From Stratiolaelaps scimitus (lineage: Eukaryota; Arthropoda; Arachnida; Mesostigmata; Laelapidae), in contig JABWDB010000006.1 of the NCBI GenBank assembly GCA_019614645.1, positions 7,254,001-7,318,000 on the forward strand: a stretch of DNA of 64,000 nucleotides, read 5' to 3'. Positions 13,173 through 26,879 of the stretch are shown piece by piece. How positions within the stretch are numbered: the stretch's first letter is position 1; the number at the start of each line of letters is the position of its first letter. Made by a program: the position numbers and the translations under genes. The notes below the pieces were generated by a model. That model was not told the DNA's origin. It saw nothing but the letters and a program-made list of their open reading frames with translations, and did not search any database.

Positions 13173-13872
13173 CATCGCCCTCTGTCTCGCTTTCTCTCTC
13201 TATCCCTCCCCCTCTTTCCTCCTACTGTCTTTGGGTACACACTTTGGGTACAAACACGTACTGTTTGTGCAGATTTGCTTGCCTAGGTTTGCTACCGCTG
13301 CACAGTGGCCGCTGTTCCTGTAGCGGCAGCTGTCGTAGCCACAGTGGCCGTTGCTGGTGCTGCTGCTATTGTTCAACGCTCTATGGTGATTCGTCGATCG
13401 GCCACAACGTTGGCAACTGCGTTGGATTCCTTTCGCGCAACTGGGTAGCTGCCCTCACCAGGGGAGCAGTATCCTTCTCGAGTCTAGTGGACCACCCTAC
13501 GTAAGCAGTAGTGACGATCCGAGACCGCATTGTAGTCGTCATCGTCGTCGTGGCCGCAAGTAGTAGGTGGTGCGGTGGGCGTTGCTGTTACAGCAGAGCG
13601 TAGGCACTGGCAAACAGACCCAATGATGGAGAGGACGAACATTCGGGGGATAGACGTTGAACTCCACTCAGTCGCTATTACAATGAAGAGGTTTCTGTCG
13701 CTGCTGCTGCTGCTGCCGCTATTACCAACGATAGGAAGTCTGTGTTCGTTTTTTTTGTGCAAAGCTCACTGTCCTCTCAGAGTCCGCAACGCAAAACACA
13801 ATTCAATTATACCGGACCCGTGGGAGGATACGAGACAATGGAGAAGATCAGTCACTCAACTACAGTACTGGC

Positions 13873-13883
13873 TCCTCTCTCTC

Positions 13884-13921
<38 letters not shown>
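13873..13921. repeat. (CT)n microsatellite
   Basis: About 48 bases of CT repeat with a single TAT interruption. It generates the artificial Ser-Leu runs in the overlapping open frame. GA runs of the same class lie at 31061-31090, 57884-57915 and 59938-59965. Confidence 0.95.
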
Positions 13922-13923
<2 letters not shown>

Positions 13924-14051
13924 ACTCGCTCCGTCTGGATGAAGAGATTGACGCCTGTCCGCGCTACCCGATGACAGAATATAGCGTCGGCCGGATACTG
14001 GTGCGGTGGTCCCGGGCAGAAAACAGACGTCGTCGTTTACAAGGTCGTACC

Positions 14052-14071
14052 ACGTACGGTCGGCCGTACGT
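14052..14071. other. 8-bp perfect inverted repeat
   Basis: ACGTACGG (14052-14059) and CCGTACGT (14064-14071) around TCGG. It is a CpG-rich near-palindrome in an otherwise ordinary stretch. Confidence 0.6.
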
Positions 14072-16097
14072 ACGTGTTGTGTTCGTGGTAGCGTATGCGA
14101 AAAAAATGTATTGTAGACATGTGAAAAAAAGGCGTGCGCTTTTTGCGGCGGCTAGCGTCGTCCTCCCTGTGCCGGCAAGCTGTAATACTTTTACTGGAGT
14201 TTCGCCTACAGTGACATTGTGATATAATGTATGTACTGCTGCAATACTCGTCCTCCTTCGGAACAAGATCTCCTCTCTCAAGAACGATCACGAGAACAGC
14301 ACAATACGACACAATGTAACAACTGTGTAAAGATCGTTCCCTTTGTGGACCAATTGACAACCTGTCTGTATGTTCTTTTTCGTCGATTCGTTCAAAATGG
14401 TTTGAAGCAAAATTATATATATATATATATATATTGTATTGAATACTTGAATCAGCATTATATCCCGAACTGGCCAGTTCGAGCAATTAAAATTACTGGA
14501 ACACAGCTAAATGCTCGCCGCTAGAAACGATTTCTTAGAGTTAAAAATCGACATTTCAAATGTTTATGCTCAAATCCATGTATCGTAGTAAAAAAACATG
14601 TGTCTAAGGGCTTTGCTGCGCTCCACGCACACACACATCGACACAAGCACAGTTGCAGCCAGTCACAGGCGAGTGCCCCTAGCGGGGAGTGACCTAGCGC
14701 AGAATGAATTACAAGGGAATGATCATGAATGTGTGGAGGTGCTCGCATCGATCGGCAAACATTCATCGGCGCAGATACAACGGGATACGCGCAGCGTTAA
14801 ATACTCTACTATTCGAAGCTGTTGCATCCATCTTTACGTATTGATTAGTGTCCCAAGTGAGTCGACATCTTTTCAGCTGTTCCTTTCACGCGGAGTGGGA
14901 GGGTTAGTCACCCCCCGAGATTGGTGTCGTATTTACACAAGTTGGCTCTTCCAAGTGTCGCTGTTCTCACGATGTTGGCGCTATGCCATTTGTTGTTCCA
15001 GCGAGTCGTGTACCCTGGCGTACATGATCTATACTTGTTGATTCGTATTTCCAATACCGTAGCTTTCAATTATATGAGCGAACATTTCTCAGCTAGATAG
15101 ACATTTACAAGGGTGAAGGGCAAAGATCCAATATATATTATATGATGACACATTATACAGCGACCATGTACAATAACAATAAGCTCGTTTCATACCAAAC
15201 AATAGAGAACCCTTTTGACGCGACTGGATTACTCGAGCCAGTTCAGCTATGAAACTCCTTTGTGGAAACATTCATTATTAAAAGTGGAATCTAGCATCGC
15301 CGAATAGCTCTGATATTAACTATGCAAGCGGCTAGCTCGAGATTGAACGCTGAGCACATTTAGACACCAAGATAAAAAGACGTTTAGGAATTAATTAATA
15401 GGCACATATGATATTTCGAAGATACCAGTTATTCATTAGGCATATTTTGCACATTTCATTGGATCACTTTAGGTCTGATAATGGACACACATAGATTATC
15501 ATTGGCACCTGGTATCAGTTGGTATCACCATCCTCGCGCCTTGCCGTACCTGTATGAGAATTTTTCTGCTCAATCCGACCACACCTTGCTGGCCGTAAAC
15601 ATGTGATACTATATTATGCAATATGTTATCATCGCAAGAGATGGATCTCTCCATGATGAAAAAGTAGTTCGTAAACAAACCTTTGATATTTACGCGTGCC
15701 ATCCACAATGGGACCGAGATATTCAGCTGGTACTGTTTTTATTATATCTAGGGCGTATTGTGTCGTCCTTCGTACGATATTGGAGAAGGGATTTTAAAAT
15801 TCTCAGTTGCTGACAGCAGTAATAATAATACTATTATTATAGCACTGGTAGTAGCTGCTAATAATCAGCTTATGGGTGTAGGGGCCACCAGTGTACGAAC
15901 CGTGAACAATGAATATCCCGCGGAATATCCCGTCTCCTCGCCTTCTATAACCATCGTCGCTGCTGCACGCGCGTGCACGCTGTTCATGTAGGAGCAAGGA
16001 TGATGATGCAAGCTTATCCTGCTTGCTGCGGTCACCGTTAATGACTTTATTCTCATAGCAAAACCCTGCGACTGCTGCCAACGAAGGATCTGACTAG

Positions 16098-16155
16098 ACC
16101 GGGGATGGCCGAGAGTTCGGTGGAAACCGCCGCTCTCATAGGCGTGCGTGGGATT
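16098..16155 (+). mobile_element. tRNA-Leu/Ser-like A-box fragment
   Basis: GGGGATGGCCGAGAGTTCGG resembles the start and A box of a class II tRNA (GGNTGGCCGAGNGGTTAAGG). No B box or acceptor 3' half follows at the right distance, so this is at most a SINE head or pseudo-tRNA. Confidence 0.25.
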
Positions 16156-16219
16156 ATTTATAGTAACGATAATGTTGGCGCTGGGCGTTTTTCATTGAGG
16201 CCACTTTCATAGTGGTTTA

Positions 16220-16263
<44 letters not shown>

Positions 16264-17209
16264 CGCAATTGCAGAGGTATGAAAGTTATGTCATATGGAG
16301 ATGGCAAAAACGGCCTCAAAAACCTCAACGAATACCTGAATCCAGGTAGTCTGCCATATCAGTGTGGTGTGAAATTAATAATGTTTTATATTATTGCGTG
16401 GATTGCGATCACGCATCGCGAAAGATTCCGCGTGCTGGCTCACCGTTGGCGTCGACAGCGTCAAGCTATTATTCGGATATCTGGAACAGTAGAAGGAAGT
16501 CATCGATGGCAATCTAACACGTACACGATCTGAAGCTAAGAGATGTGATATAGGTTTCAGGAGTAGGCTGACATGCCGCCAATGATAATGACAACCTTGT
16601 AATAATAATACATAGCGCCTATCGGACGCAAAGGGTCTGTCTTCCTCGGTGACATCGCCACCGTATGGTTGTCGCACATCATCGACTCGCTCGCTGATGT
16701 GTGAACACACATAGAGAGACCACTATCTCACAGCCGCGGCGTGTGCATATAATCACAGCTAAATATAATATATTATGCGGCCCGCGTTTGTGCATACGAA
16801 CAGCCATCGTACCAATAGCAGCAGCAACAACAGCTGTAGCAGTGAATAATCATCCAGGATACGCAGCCGCACAGATATTATACATACACACACTCACAGA
16901 TAGGTAGACAAACACAGCTAAATGTGTTCCATATGGATCGTACAAATAGCGTACGCCTCTTCGCATTATCATGTAGCGTGCGCCGTACATTTCGGCGATA
17001 GGTTCGCCCACCTATTGGGATATATCTTATAACTTCCCTCCGTATATAGCCATAACACTCCTAGTGCTAGGATCTCATATCGTCCTTGTTCTATGCAGAC
17101 GTCTTCGGACCACTATGCGAGTCAAAACAGGGCAGCTCGTGAGGATCGGCGTGGTTTTTGTACGTTTGGAGTATCATCAATTTTCTTAAATATTCGTGCT
17201 AGCTATATA

Positions 17210-18720
17210 TAGTACGTGCGGAGCACGGCGGCCGTTTGCTGAGAAAGGTACACACGAACAGTCAGCTGAAACCTTGTCGAGGTCACTTTACGTGACACGT
17301 TGCCTCAACGCAGAAAAGAAATTCCCTTATCTTCCTCTCCCCAGGCCTAACCCGGCGGCCCAGGCCAAGCGGACCACGTACGCGCGCGCCCACTAGGGCT
17401 ACACTGAAGAAATAGGCCTCTCTGCGGTGACACTGCGGTTGGTCGTTGAGCGATCCAAAAAAAGGAAGTCAAAAAAGACGCTGCCACGAGTAGAGTTCCG
17501 GTTAGGATGGTGTACAGTGTTCGGACGCGCGCGTCGCAACGGAAGGCTCGGGGCAGAGGATCAGGAAACAAGGACACAGTGCAGTATAGAAAGGGTTGAA
17601 TGGGTAGGAGGGCTTGGTTAGAACAACTCATGAAGTGAGGTCCTCGCCACGACCTCGATTGGTGAGAAGAACTGGAGGCGACGGTGTCGAGACGCTTGCT
17701 TTTTCTCGCCGACGGCAGAAAAGAACGAAAGACGGGGTAGAAGAATACCGCGACCATCACTGCTGCTGCCACTCCCGAGCGCAAAAGCGAACTGCAGGCA
17801 GGCGACCGCCCAACCAAACGAGGGAGCGAACCCAAGCCGGCGCTAGCGTCAGCCAGTCAGCTACCCGCAGAGTAGACGATCGAAGGACTTCGCTGAAGGA
17901 AAAGGCCTCGCCCTGCCTGGAGACCCAAGACAGCTCGGAAGGAACGCGCCCGCTCGGCGGAAGAGCTAATTGGAACAAATTGCTCCTTTTCCCCTCGACA
18001 GCGTCGTCACAACGACAGGCCCGTCCAGGCTTGCTTCCTGGCCTCGGCTTGCTTGCTTGCTTGCCTCAACCTGCCCCCGACGAAATCCCTACGTCGGCCT
18101 CCTCAAGCTCCCTAACATAGTACCCTCGCCTTCTAACATGCCTCCATGCCTGAGAAGTACCTTCGTCGACGTTGTGAGATGTGAGAAAATCAACACGAAA
18201 TTGAAAATAAGTAAATGACCATTTATGACGCCGGTTTGTTAAGTATACATATACATATATATATATAACCGATACTCGACACTGAGCGGTTCCTTTGTTT
18301 GAACGAAGTAGGCCGTCGCTACCCACGCGCCGCTCCCAGCGGGAAGGCTCTCAAGTACGAACATTGACGTTTTAATTTTTCGCTGAGTAGCGCCAGTCCA
18401 CGGAGACAAGTGCGCTGACTCAAAAGACTGCGACTGCCAAGGCGATGGCAACGGCGGGCAAGCAACGAGTTCCTCCTGCTGCAGTGATCCTGTGCCCGAG
18501 CGTCATCACGTGTTTACAGTCTCTCCTATCCTATCCGCTCTCGCGATTCGTAAGTCCCCAATCGGCGACCAAGACGAACCCAGAGACGGATTTGGGGAGC
18601 GATACGCAAACGACGACTCTTCACCCACAACGGAATCACTTGAGGCAGACGCCACTTGAAGATGTTTCGGAGGATGGGAGAATTTTTAATGATAACAGGA
18701 AACGACTACGAATAGTGACA
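17210..18720. other. G+C-rich island with no confirmed gene
   Basis: CpG-rich sequence with open frames on both strands (17347-17835 minus, 17614-18120 plus), neither with recognisable domains. GCTTGCTTGCTTGCTT repeats lie near 18047-18064. An ATG at 18445 with good initiation context is followed by 36 codons and TTC|GTAAGT; this is an alternative first exon for a + strand gene. I cannot confirm it. Confidence 0.25.
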
Positions 18721-21559
18721 CACACAGGGAGAGACGAATGACACTCCTCAGTTTACTCGGTGCTCTTGATTTGGATATAACAGATAAATATAGGGGCGCA
18801 CAGACGTGAAATGGAGATGGCTAGCTAAGCAGACGTTGACGTCCACTTGTTGGGCGATGCGTGTTGTCAAACTGATTAACATGGAACAGCATATATATAT
18901 ATATATATATATATTTGGAAGTGTATTTAGGCTGAAGTAATATTCCTGTGAAGATACTACCTAGTATTTTGGTGTATGGTGGAAATGATGATAGGAATGC
19001 TTCTCTAATCACAGTGATAGCAGAGAGGCAGTATAGATCAGATACATTGAGGGCTCTTCTGTGAGGGTGTATGGTGAATTTTAAGATTCAGTTTCTGAGA
19101 CGCATGAACTTTGAACCTCTTCTTCTGGTCTATACCTACCGTGTATGTGTCCAGGGAAATTATGCTTAGAGCGCACTGCGATGCATATTAGCATAAAATG
19201 GATATTAATGATGGAACCCAACTGTGACCTTCTAAAGTTTTCTCGCATGAGGGACCGAAATATGTGGTTGACTACAAAATATATCAAGCGACTATTGTAG
19301 ACACCCACGTTGTAACGGAGACACTTCACTGTCTCAGTAGTCAGATGTCATTTGAATAAAGGCACACTTGAATTGAATAAATTTATATATATATATATAT
19401 CGTTTCTGGAAACGTAGAAAACGCCCCCAAGCCTTTTAAAGACGCTTTAAATAACAAATAGCACTTTTGGATCTTGGTGATCCCTGGTAGGGGACTAACT
19501 TCTGATTTGAGTTGCAAACGAGGCCAAAAGTAGTTCCTATATGGTTGTAGTCTAAATCGTGAACGAGAAGGAATACTTTCAACTGTGTTTATGGTCAAAT
19601 ATAATCGCCGCTCATGAGAGCGATTGAGTGCAACTGCGAACCCACTCGAGGTTAGTGGTTCATTCGTTAATAGCTCCTACGAATTCTAACTATGTAGATA
19701 TTGGTTTTCATTTAAGTGGTGTTATACCTTTTGTATCAGTGGCGTGCATTTCATTATGTATACTCAACGGGCATCCAAAAGTGCACCTCACCATCGAGCG
19801 TGCTCGATGAAAAATATCACAGGCCTAATAGGAGTCCTAGCATCGTCTCTCGATTCGATCTATGTGTCGCTTAATTAACCAGAATTACACAAATAGTACA
19901 ACAAGGGTGAAGTAGTCGTAGCCTGGTGCCACTGATGCATCAATGAGATGACTATGAATTTAGAAGCCTTTGTAAAGTCAACCGGGCGGTTCTGAAGCCA
20001 TTTTGTCTCTTATACAACTCATGCGTAATAACGGTCTGTTCCGTTAGTATACTACGATTGAGCTACTTGTGTGCTTGTTCGTTACACCGCCTACGCCCTT
20101 GTGTAACAAAGGGAAAATGGCATTGGAGGCAATCCCATAGATGATTTGTCCTGGGGTGGTGTTGGGTGGGGGGGAGTATCCAAAATTCCGAAATTTTCAA
20201 ATATTACGTTGTCCCTTCCTCCTTGCAGAGCTGCTCAGTTCTTAGCGGTTAGCATTGACTACGCTAGATTACGGCATCGTGAACTTGTGCGGAAAGTTTC
20301 AGCTGGACCGAAAACGTAATGTTGACGTCGTCATAGCAATAACGATAATTCTAATGATAACAACGGCAGGCGTCCACGGATCTAATATGTGGCGCAAATC
20401 CGAAAATGTGTAACTTCAATGCATAAAGGTTTGCAGTCATAATCTTTAGGCTGCGCCGAGGCATACAATTCGAACACTGGGGCTCAATAGCGTGGCCCTG
20501 GACAAGTTTCATTTTGGCCGTAGTTCTTGCGCTTCAGAAAAGTGGCGATGATTGGCCGATTCATAAGGATCATTTGCTATAGCGTGCGTATTCAATCTGT
20601 TGACGAACAGTTCCATAGGAATACATAGAGCTTTAGAGACAGTACCGTACTGTCCAAGTGCTGTCCGTCCTGGCCCAACAGTGATCGAACAATGAAGCCT
20701 CCATAAAGGATAACGACTTGCTACAACCCAAACGATTTCCGTCGGGAAACGCTGTAGTAGTATTCAGAACCCTCAGATCGATGGGATGTTCTACTCTGCG
20801 GAGAAAGCAATCACGATAAACAGAATAGCAGTCGTTGTAAAATTATATAGGTATTTTTACCGTTGGTATTATAAATATGGGTGTAGCACTATCCAACTCA
20901 AAACCCAATATTAGTGCTTGGAATTGCGCTTTACATATTATACGCTGTAAGCGTTTACCACTACAAGATTGTTTGAATATTTCATAGAAATGGCGTGTCA
21001 TATGTTTCTTAGATAGCGAGACTATGAAATACTTCCGCGCCGTGATGTGCAATTTTTTGAGAAAGCTAAACCTAGCCCCGACGAGAGGTCGTATTAATAG
21101 AATCCGCGAAGAGTTTCTCATTTCTAATGATGCACTATAGTAAATATTGCTATACACTAAAGCCTGTCAATAACAGATATTAGTGCGGTTTCTACCACTG
21201 TAATATTAACGAACATTTGATCGAGCAGCATGAATAGCGATTCGCCAAGCGGAAACAGCAGTTTCAAGTTTCAAAATCAAGTTTATTTTCGGAACTGCGA
21301 TATAATACGCTTTGTTGTATAAGAAGTGTGTTATTATTAATTTTCTTCTTTATATAACAGGTCACCTTCTCCATTATGCCGTGAAAGGAAGAAGGCTGGA
21401 TTTGTTGAAGCTCTACATTTCTGACGCTGAATTTACTCTGTGGTAAAACCCTCTTAGGGGTTCGCCTCCAATTAGCGAGAAGGCAGTTTTTCGGTAGCCT
21501 TGTAGGCACTATGTACAACATGAGCCTGCTACACGCCATATTGTGCCGTCTGTCAACAA

Positions 21560-22800
21560 TCCTCATCTCACATGACTGTGCTGCGGCTGGATCTGGGACG
21601 TTGAGGGTAACTGGATGGCCAGCCAACGAACCAACTGTCCAGAGGGACAACCTTGTCGACAACTCGAAAGCCCGGGACTCGACCGGGCTGTATGTTCACG
21701 GTATTGGTCTTCGTTGTTGGAACTGTGGTTGAAACGGTATGTGGGTAGGAGAGGTATAATACGGTTCGGCAGTAGAAGGTCGCACCCTCTTCGTCACGCC
21801 AGCTACCAGCTAGGTGCGTAACTAGCGTTTCTATCCTACTGCAGCTGGGGGTGCAGAAGACGGGATAGCCACACGCTTGGGGAGATCGGGGCGATGGGAG
21901 ATGCGGCACGAAGTGGACATGGCAGTGACACCACAACGGGTGTTTGTTCACACCCCCGAAGGCCCTCCTTAGCCTGCCGGGCTTGCCTCGCTTCCCCGTC
22001 GCAAGGTTTCCGCTCCTCGGGTTGGTTCCAGGCTGCGGTAGTCTCACTGGAACGTTGCTGCCAAAGCTACCGCCTTCCTGCCGGCTAAGGATTCCAGTTC
22101 TCCCAAACTCTACTCGTAGGCCACGGCCCTCTTTCGGGCTTCCAGCAAGACTTCCCACCCGCCGGTACCTTCCTCTGGCGGAACACAAAACGGGCGAGAT
22201 AGAGAGAGAGAGAAGGGCAGAGAGAAAGAGAGCTAGGGTGTATGTGCTAAATAAAATGACACCGACCTCCCACTCTACCAACGCAAACTTTCTGTCCAAG
22301 AGCTAACACGAATCTACGAGGCGTGTCGATGGTGGCTCAAATGGGACACCCACATACCTAGCCAAATTGGGATCCCTGTTTTTTGGCCCGATCTCCAGAA
22401 GTGTAGACATCGATATTTCCACCCCACGTCGCTCCCTTCCCTCATTCCTGTCGTCTGCGGCACCACGAACGCTATAGCCACACGCACACGGTTCTACAGT
22501 CGGCCGCCGTATCTGGCTAACACTTCGCTTTCCTTCCCAGAGGAGGTAGCCGACGAGACGGCCACCTCATGGCGGAGCCGATCCTCCTTCGGAACTCTCC
22601 ACCACCTTCATATCCTCCTACTGCTGAGGTGCACCGAAGTACCGCGGTGCGTGTGGGTGCGAACGCCCAGACGCCTCTGGGGACGACAGCCAGCGCGACG
22701 CGTACATCGTGCCAAGTTAAACAGAACATACCAAGCGAAATCCCACAGTGCTACCAGCGGGAGACTTCCCGCTGTCCCCGAAACCCCAAAGGCAACCTCC
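21560..22800. other. G+C-rich island with long but unconvincing open frames
   Basis: The minus strand is open for 243 codons (21568-22299) and begins with a hydrophobic stretch made largely by a CT-type repeat. The + strand is open from 22569 to 23108, passing a GTAAGT at 22974. There are no domain signatures. Because stop codons are rarer in G+C-rich DNA, frames of this size are only mildly surprising. Confidence 0.25.
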
Positions 22801-24434
22801 TCCTCCTCCTTTTCCACCTCGAGACAACCCCTGAAAAGCGAAGCACACGGAAAATTGGGGGGTTCCCTAAATCTCTCGCGGAGAGCTGTGTGTGTATGTA
22901 TATGTGTATATGTGAGGGCGCCAATATTTATACAGCGCTATGTCAGTTAGCAAGCATCGCTGGGTCGGTGTTCTGTAAGTCGGCAAACGGATGGATTGCA
23001 TCAGTTGAGCTCACTCGGCATCTCAATGGCACAGTCTCCAGACGGCAATGTCATCACGGTAGTATACTATTATGTAAAACTAAAATAAACGATGCGGACA
23101 TCGTGTAATTCGATTTTGGGGCTGCTGTCAAATTGAAACCCTATAAAAGGTGGGGTATTTCTTTTGGGCCTGCTGAAGTAAATATTATGATGCGAACGAA
23201 CGATATCTACGGTAATTTGGCTTAGACGGCGCTATTAGCTGACGCAAACATTAGGAGCCCTGAACAAGGAACTTGCCGAATGAGCCTCATCAGGATATGT
23301 AAAAGATAGTTTATCAGTTATACAGTTCCGCCTTATGCTCATCTTCTCTACAGGATTGGCCACGATATAAGTATTGTTTAGAGTTTGCCTTCTTTGTGAC
23401 GTTTCATGCATATGCTGCCATATGCATACATTTTTAGACAACTGACGCATTTTTCTTGAACCGCTCACCATTCACAATGTGCACTGCAGGCACCTAAAGC
23501 CCCGTCTAGGCTAGGAACAACCTTGAAAGTGTTGAATATTCAACTTGGAGCGCCTTTCCTCTAATACAAATTTAACTCCCGGGACTCGTGTAGCAGTTAG
23601 AAGGCGTACGCACAGATCTCCGTCGAATTAAATTTGAAGCTGGCACAGTATTCCCTCTAAAGGGGTCGTCTATTCGATCGTCGTAAATCGTTTGTTTTTT
23701 GCGGTATTATATCTAGACGTTCCCTTTACAAACATTTCTAATTTCTCCTGCTTTTCTGGAGGAGAATATTTTCATTCATGTATGTCCATGCATGAATTTG
23801 TGTAGCTTGAGCGAACCAAAATAGCTTAGTCAGAACCAAATGTCCAGACAGCTAATAATGCCTTGATTAATGACCGATGGCTCTAATCACGACGGACGAA
23901 ATAGGTGCTAGTGATCATATGGCATTAGCATACGTCGACAATGTTGACCTGAACAACTATGCCCATTTTATCATTTCAGTGATCCGGCTTTGATACTACT
24001 CGGTGACAAAATTCGCATATTGGCACGTCTCATTTCGATGAATCTCAACTGTTGAGAACGCCTGCTGTGGGTGACTTTCTAACGACAAACAGTATTAGAG
24101 AACAAACACATGGCCACGCTTAATAGGTATTGAGCTACGGACACGTATCATATCTTTTGATATGTTTGACATTCGTAAATAGAGGCGTAACAGAATATTG
24201 GTATTGATGGATGACCACTTGTCCCGCCATTGCATACCATGTTCACGGCTCGAGAAACAGTTCGTTTTCATCTTAAAAAAAATAATAATAATAGTTACAT
24301 TCATCCTGAAAAATCCACAAGCGAAATAATTCTGTATTTGTTTCCTATAAGGCTACGTGTATTGTTCAAGACGAATTAGTGATAGACAATCTATTCGTTA
24401 ATACAATAGTGATTGCAGCAGCATGTGTGCTGTC

Positions 24435-24495
24435 TCATTAGCACAATGATTACCGCGGTCGCTAGTCGTTTGGCCTGAGGGTGTGCTCCTCCATC
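24435..24495 (+). mobile_element. Degenerate tRNA-like sequence
   Basis: CATTAGCACAATGATTACCG has the form of a tRNA D-arm/A-box (compare TAGCNCAATGGTTA). A weak B-box-like GGGTGTGCTCCTCC follows about 25 bases later. It does not fold as an intact tRNA, so an old SINE head or tRNA relic is likely. Confidence 0.3.
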
Positions 24496-26154
24496 GACGG
24501 ATGAGGTTGGCCGCTCCTTCTTCCGTTGTAACTATTATAAACGCATCCTTTGCTCTTGCTGCATTTCAATCGTATATGAGACAACGTTAACACCGCTCTT
24601 GCTATTGTGTTATAATATGCTATCAAATCGAGGGGGATTCGGCCAGGTGACGACGTCAAGTCCAGAAAGGATAGAAGTCAGCTATCTCATAGCAGAGATG
24701 GCCCCGACAGGTCCTCATAGTAATACCTAAAGGCTAAGAGCTGAGGCCTATCAGATAGGGGAACAGCTATTATCTCAAAGTAGGCATTTAGTGTAATAAA
24801 ACGCCACACGAAGCAAGAATAGTTGTGGTGTGCAGCTCACATGCCACTGGCAGGCGCTCGCATCGGCAAACGATTATAAGAACAATTGGCAACATCCGGA
24901 GAAATCGAACAGGCCGCGCTTCCGAATGGGCCGTCTCCGGTCCTGGAGACGCTTGGGTGGCAATGAAAGGACCTTGATAAGGTCGTTGTCCTCGAGCAAC
25001 AATATTATATATCATGCGTCGCGCCGATTTTGATGTAACTATGTACATATGCACGTGCGGGTGCCTGAGACCGTGTGGACATGTGGAGGTAATGAAGATG
25101 GACGAATCTCTAAAAGTTTTATTTGATTGGCTTGCCATTGCGTACGCTACTGAGCCAATAGCCGTGCTATAAGCGCGAACACAGCGAACAGACAGACTTG
25201 CGGTGAATGCACCCGCACCGCTTGTTCGAGGTCCGCCCTAAGGGGATTACTGTGGATACCTTGTGTGTCTAGAACATGGCACAGAGCGGCTGCCTGACTT
25301 CCAGTACTGCCGCCAGCCTATTTCTCTCTGTAAACAATTTTTAATAGGTTATGCTCGACCTGAAATGTGGCATTACTTCTGGCCGGAAACAGAGAAAATC
25401 ATTTTCGCCGCAAAACGCCCACCACATTTATCGTAGTATGTCATATAATCTCATCAACTTAAGAAGCTCTGCGGAGAACTTGTCGTGACAGACAGAGAGA
25501 CAGACACACACACAGTCTCGCTACCATTATGTTGGAACAGTGGTGTCATCCGGAAAATGGATCGTCATTGGAGAAGTATCCCGAAATTGTCCTTAAATAA
25601 ATTGTATTGCATTGTAGAAATATAAACGTTTCTGCTACAACACAAATATAATGATACATCATATGTACTAGCTTTTGCTACTGACCGTTTATCTCAGAGG
25701 TAATTTTTATTTATAGCTTAACAAGGTGAATCATTCGCGGTTCTACGATAGCAAAAGATTGTTTTCATCAGAGCTGTTCAGCATTAAGTTGTTAGATGAA
25801 CATATTCAAAGGAAGAGAGCTGGCTTCGTTCGTTACTGCAGACCACACTGAGTTATTCGGGTCATTGAATATGCATTATATAAGGGATAATCCTGTTAGC
25901 AGTGGCCGATATGTAACCCCAACTCTAATAGGATATTCTTCGTTCAAGTAGCCACTACGTGGGCAGCTCTTATTACCAGAGTGGGCGTTTAAATCCACGA
26001 ACGATTACGAAACGATAGTTACAAGTCTTGGGTAAACTCAGCTGTACAGTTCATTCAGCTCGATATCCAAGCGTATCTCACTTTCACAAATGTATTATAT
26101 ATACATCCGAAGTGTGTCCACTAATAATAAATGCTGTTCAGATTCGATATTGAT

Positions 26155-26330
26155 CGCCAGCCCGATGGCGTAGTGCATCCGTGTGCGCCTTACAAGCGGA
26201 GGAGGCACGTAGATGCACAGGTTCGCTCCTCACCATTTCACATTTGCATTTAAAGGGGTCCGCCTTGTGAAGCAATGCTAAAAGCAGTACCGTGGACGTT
26301 AAACGTTGGCTCTGGGGCAGCCCGAAAAAA
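26155..26330 (+). mobile_element. tRNA-derived SINE, copy 2 (best preserved)
   Basis: The head contains an A-box-like TAGTGCATCCGTG and a B-box-like GGTTCGCTCC (26220-26229), spaced as in a tRNA promoter. It is followed by a body with CATTTGCATTTAAAGGGGTC, then CGCCTTGTGAAGCAATG, and farther on GGCAGCCCGAAAAAA. The body recurs, diverged, at 13055-13172 on the same strand and at 50592-50720 on the opposite strand. An internal polymerase III promoter and a family-specific body define a SINE. No clear target-site duplication was found. Confidence 0.65.
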
Positions 26331-26879
26331 TAATTTTTTAGATCCAGTATCGGTGATACTATAATACGAACGAAATACGCTTGCATTCTCCACCCCACAA
26401 CAAGGGCAGGAAGCATTTCCTGAATGTTGAGTTAGCTTTGAAGATCTTATGTTGATGGGTCACCCAAAGAACGAAGTTGCGTGTATGCTTTGAGCGTGGT
26501 ATCGCGACGGGCGAAGCACTCCCCAAAGTCACTTTGGCCGTACGAAAATGCCGCTCCTCTATTCATTTGCTTTGCACGCCACCGCAGGAGCGATCATTTG
26601 CTCATGCAGCATACGGCCAAAAGAGGCATACGATGAAAACAGAAATCTCGTAGTCGTTATCGCCCTGTGTGAATCGCGCTGCGTGGGCGTTGCTTAGATA
26701 TTACTTTTTTTTTCTTCATTCTTTCTTCCTTCCTTCATTTCCCTTTAGCTTTCCTCTGTCAGAATTTTTCCTGCTGGTTAACTCGCATTGTCAACCCCTC
26801 TCGCCACAAAGTATAGGGGGAATTCAACCATTCGCGTTATTGGCTTCCTCTTTATTGTCCTTCACAGGTGTCTCTCCCA

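Noticed and set aside
13290..13503. Possible exon with a Val/Ala-rich repeat between GTTTGTGCAG and CCTAC|GTAAGC
   Set aside because: The Val/Ala-rich frame meets a stop before the donor, and the frame that reaches the donor is Cys/Ser-rich with no motif.
13575..14222. 215-codon + strand frame
   Set aside because: Its centre is the (CT)n microsatellite read as Ser-Leu, and neither flank shows coding features.
15803..16081. 92-codon minus-strand frame starting MAAVAGFCYENKVINGD
   Set aside because: Looks somewhat protein-like but has no domain, no clear splice sites and ends in ATT/AAT triplets; not distinguishable from chance.
17347..18120. Overlapping 160-codon frames on opposite strands
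   Set aside because: Both are low in recognisable motifs, lie in a G+C-rich island and overlap each other; neither has a credible start or splice site.
21568..22299. 243-codon open frame on the minus strand with a signal-peptide-like start
   Set aside because: The hydrophobic start comes from a CT-type repeat, the island is G+C-rich so long frames are expected now and then, and no domain or splice context supports it.
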